From: an uncultured Bacilli bacterium
GTDB taxonomy: Bacteria; Bacillota_I; Bacilli_A; RF39; UBA660
Direction: 5' to 3'
DNA length: 24,705 nt
NCBI GenBank assembly: GCA_944327425.1
Contig: CALVHJ010000006.1
Location: 1 to 24,705 of the forward strand
Part shown: positions 22,978-24,705 of the stretch, in pieces
Position numbering within the stretch: position 1 is the first letter of the stretch
Layout of the letters: each line of letters begins with the position of its first letter
The notes under the pieces: generated by a model
The model's database searches: none
What the model saw: only the letters and a program-made list of their open reading frames with translations
What the model was told of the DNA's origin: nothing
Made by a program: the position numbers and the translations under genes

Positions 22978-24393
22978 TATAATTGCTAGTACAATAAAGA
23001 GTATTAATAAGCACACAAACATACCTAAAACAAAACGCCAAATATGTTTTAACCAATCTTTATATTTTACATTTAAAGCAGTAAGTCCTATCCCAAGTAA
23101 TGCACTTGTTGGAATAAAGAATTGTACTAACCCATATAACGATGTAAACATTATATAAACCGGATTAATATAATCAACGTATTCTACAGCTAAATAAGAT
23201 GCCATAATATATCCAGTAAATCCTAAATCAGTATGGAAAATATTTGCAATTAATGATGATAACGTCATTGTGGCTATATTAAATCCATCAGTAAATGAAA
23301 ATACTTTATCTATAATAGTTGTAACATATGGTGACATATAAACAATAACCATTAAAACAAATGCTCCAACTAAACAACCAATAGGTAACATCATTTTCTT
23401 AAGTCCAGAAAAAAGGCTATCTACAAACTCATTAAATTTAAATCTATAGCATATTCCCAGTATAATTGTAAATAAGAATACTACTGAACTTATACCAAAT
23501 AAATCCCAGCTACCTAAAGCTCCCATGTGGGTTCCTAAAATACTTTCAAAAACATTAAATTCATCATTTATACTAACATCAATTACTGCTTCATGGAAAT
23601 TATCAAATATTTCAATTCCAAAATTAGTATTCCAATCAATAAAAGCAAGTACACACAAAACAAATAATAAAATACCTATAATAACAATTGGATAAATATT
23701 ACTTTTCTTTTTACCATCATCATCTTCATCTAAAGTCATTTCAAACATATCAGTACTAGGAGCATTCTTCTTAACTTTATTCATATGCCAAATTGTAAAA
23801 AAGTTAAAAAGTACTAACCCAACTACTAATATTCCTGCTCTAACAAGTAAAAGTGGCCCTACTTCATAATTAAAATATTGGTTAAAATAAACAAGTCCAT
23901 CTGTACCATATGTAGCACCAAGTACACCAACAATCATTGAACCAAAAGTTGTAGCTAATATTGTCAATTTATCTAATTTCATTCTATTTAGGATAGAAAT
24001 AATAAATGGAACAAATATTATTACCACAAACGTTTGAGTAAACAAACTTGTTAATACCGCTATTAATGTTGAAAATAAAACTACTGCAACTTTCTTGTTT
24101 TTGAAAAATTTAGCTATTTTCGTCACAATTTTTTCATAAGCATTAGTTCTACTAAGAACGCCATACAAGCCCCCAACAGCTAATAAAATAAGTATTTTAT
24201 CTAAGGCAAAATAAATAGCATAATATAAAACCCATGCCCAATCATTAAGTCCAATTCTTGTTAAGGCCCCAGTTGTTGATAAACCCGTAGATGAATAAGC
24301 ACTATTTGGCACTAACCAAGATAAAACTACTGCAACTAAAATAAAAATTAAAATACCTAACAAAAGTCCATGACTTTTCTTATTTTCTTTCAT
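22975..24393 (-). CDS. YfcC/ArcD-like membrane transporter (ion transporter superfamily)
   Basis: A 472-residue integral membrane protein with about 12 helices. The N-terminal helix (about 8-28) ends in SWLVPNSAY, the start pattern of YfcC/AbgT/DcuC-type carriers. An inverted-repeat architecture is suggested by two halves separated by an acidic cytosolic loop (EMTLDEDDDGKKK, about 215-230). Motifs include FTQTFVVIIFVPFIISI, LGATYGTDG and FIPTSALLGIGLTAL, the last resembling the xxPTSxxxxG hairpin of this group. Likely substrates are an amino acid, peptide or dicarboxylate, but the sequence does not decide. The AGGAGG site precedes the ATG. It is a single-gene unit with its own terminator. It is not part of the Tad-like operon. 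Confidence 0.72.
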   Translation of the reverse strand: MKENKKSHGLLLGILIFILVAVVLSWLVPNSAYSSTGLSTTGALTRIGLNDWAWVLYYAIYFALDKILILLAVGGLYGVLSRTNAYEKIVTKIAKFFKNKKVAVVLFSTLIAVLTSLFTQTFVVIIFVPFIISILNRMKLDKLTILATTFGSMIVGVLGATYGTDGLVYFNQYFNYEVGPLLLVRAGILVVGLVLFNFFTIWHMNKVKKNAPSTDMFEMTLDEDDDGKKKSNIYPIVIIGILLFVLCVLAFIDWNTNFGIEIFDNFHEAVIDVSINDEFNVFESILGTHMGALGSWDLFGISSVVFLFTIILGICYRFKFNEFVDSLFSGLKKMMLPIGCLVGAFVLMVIVYMSPYVTTIIDKVFSFTDGFNIATMTLSSLIANIFHTDLGFTGYIMASYLAVEYVDYINPVYIMFTSLYGLVQFFIPTSALLGIGLTALNVKYKDWLKHIWRFVLGMFVCLLILFIVLAII

Positions 24394-24412
24394 AAATTCC
24401 CTCCTACCAATG

Positions 24413-24441
24413 ATTATAATACAAATCTTTCTAAAAAAAAA
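24413..24441 (-). promoter_or_regulatory. Candidate promoter of the transporter gene
   Basis: A perfect TATAAT (24418-24413) on the minus strand, 19 bp upstream of the ATG. The -35 at 17-bp spacing is only TTTTTT (24441-24436), within an A/T tract that may act as an UP-like element. Confidence 0.45.
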
Positions 24442-24492
24442 GAAAAAAATATCATTTTTCTATGAAAATTTTGTGAAAATATTAATATTAAT

Positions 24493-24518
24493 AAAAAAAA
24501 GAATGAAATTAATCATTC
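24493..24518 (-). terminator. Terminator of lysS
   Basis: On the minus strand GAATGA-TTAATT-TCATTC (24518-24501) is followed by a run of eight T. It lies 4 nt beyond the lysS stop. Confidence 0.85.
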
Positions 24519-24522
24519 AATT

Positions 24523-24705
<183 letters not shown>

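Overview
The window looks like a chromosomal segment of a very AT-rich, Gram-positive-type member of the Bacilli/Mollicutes-related bacteria, possibly an uncultured gut lineage of the RF39 kind. The basis is the base composition, the Bacillus-like rimP-nusA-ylxR-infB-rbfA-truB order, strong AGGAGG-type ribosome sites and lipoprotein/secretion signals with no outer-membrane secretin. TGA is used as a genuine stop (rbfA, the histidine kinase and the 249-residue surface protein), so the code is the standard bacterial one, not the mycoplasma code. A D-Ala-D-Ala peptidase-like domain suggests a peptidoglycan wall. The taxon is an inference.

Layout. (1) 1-1455: a lipoprotein gene on the minus strand and two small plus-strand genes. 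One of these encodes a membrane-anchored PTS EIIB-like domain that has lost its phosphorylated cysteine; the other encodes an unknown 63-residue basic protein. (2) 1455-7030: a translation/transcription operon read on the minus strand from a near-consensus promoter at 7000-7027: rimP (N-terminal domain only), nusA, ylxR, infB, rbfA, an unknown 132-residue gene, truB and a tRNA-Gln(CTG), closed by a terminator at 1455-1480. (3) 7070-12240: an OmpR-type response regulator and histidine kinase, followed by an ABC ATPase and a large FtsX-type permease. The ABC pair has its own promoter carrying two 7-bp direct repeats at 11-bp pitch, 10 bp upstream of the -10 box, as in a Pho box. (4) 12281-12837: a broken Rpn/PD-(D/E)XK-type gene. 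(5) 12932-22942: a Tad-like (type II/IV-pilus-related) surface machine in one orientation, from a consensus promoter at 22914-22942. It encodes a membrane-anchored surface protein, a 1222-residue secreted cysteine-rich protein, a membrane-anchored pseudopilin-like protein fused to SH3 and VanX-like peptidase domains, a CpaB/SAF protein, a TadA/CpaF ATPase, two TadB/TadC platform proteins and a two-helix pilin-like protein with its own strong promoter. (6) 22955-24705: a 12-helix YfcC/ArcD-like transporter and the 3' end of lysS.

The most interesting part is region 5. A Tad ATPase and platform sit with a pilin-like subunit that does not look like Flp, with a predicted wall-cutting enzyme built into a pilus-like subunit, and with a very large disulfide-rich secreted protein. 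It reads as a self-contained monoderm surface fibre or secretion device. No prepilin peptidase, TadZ or secretin gene is visible in the window.
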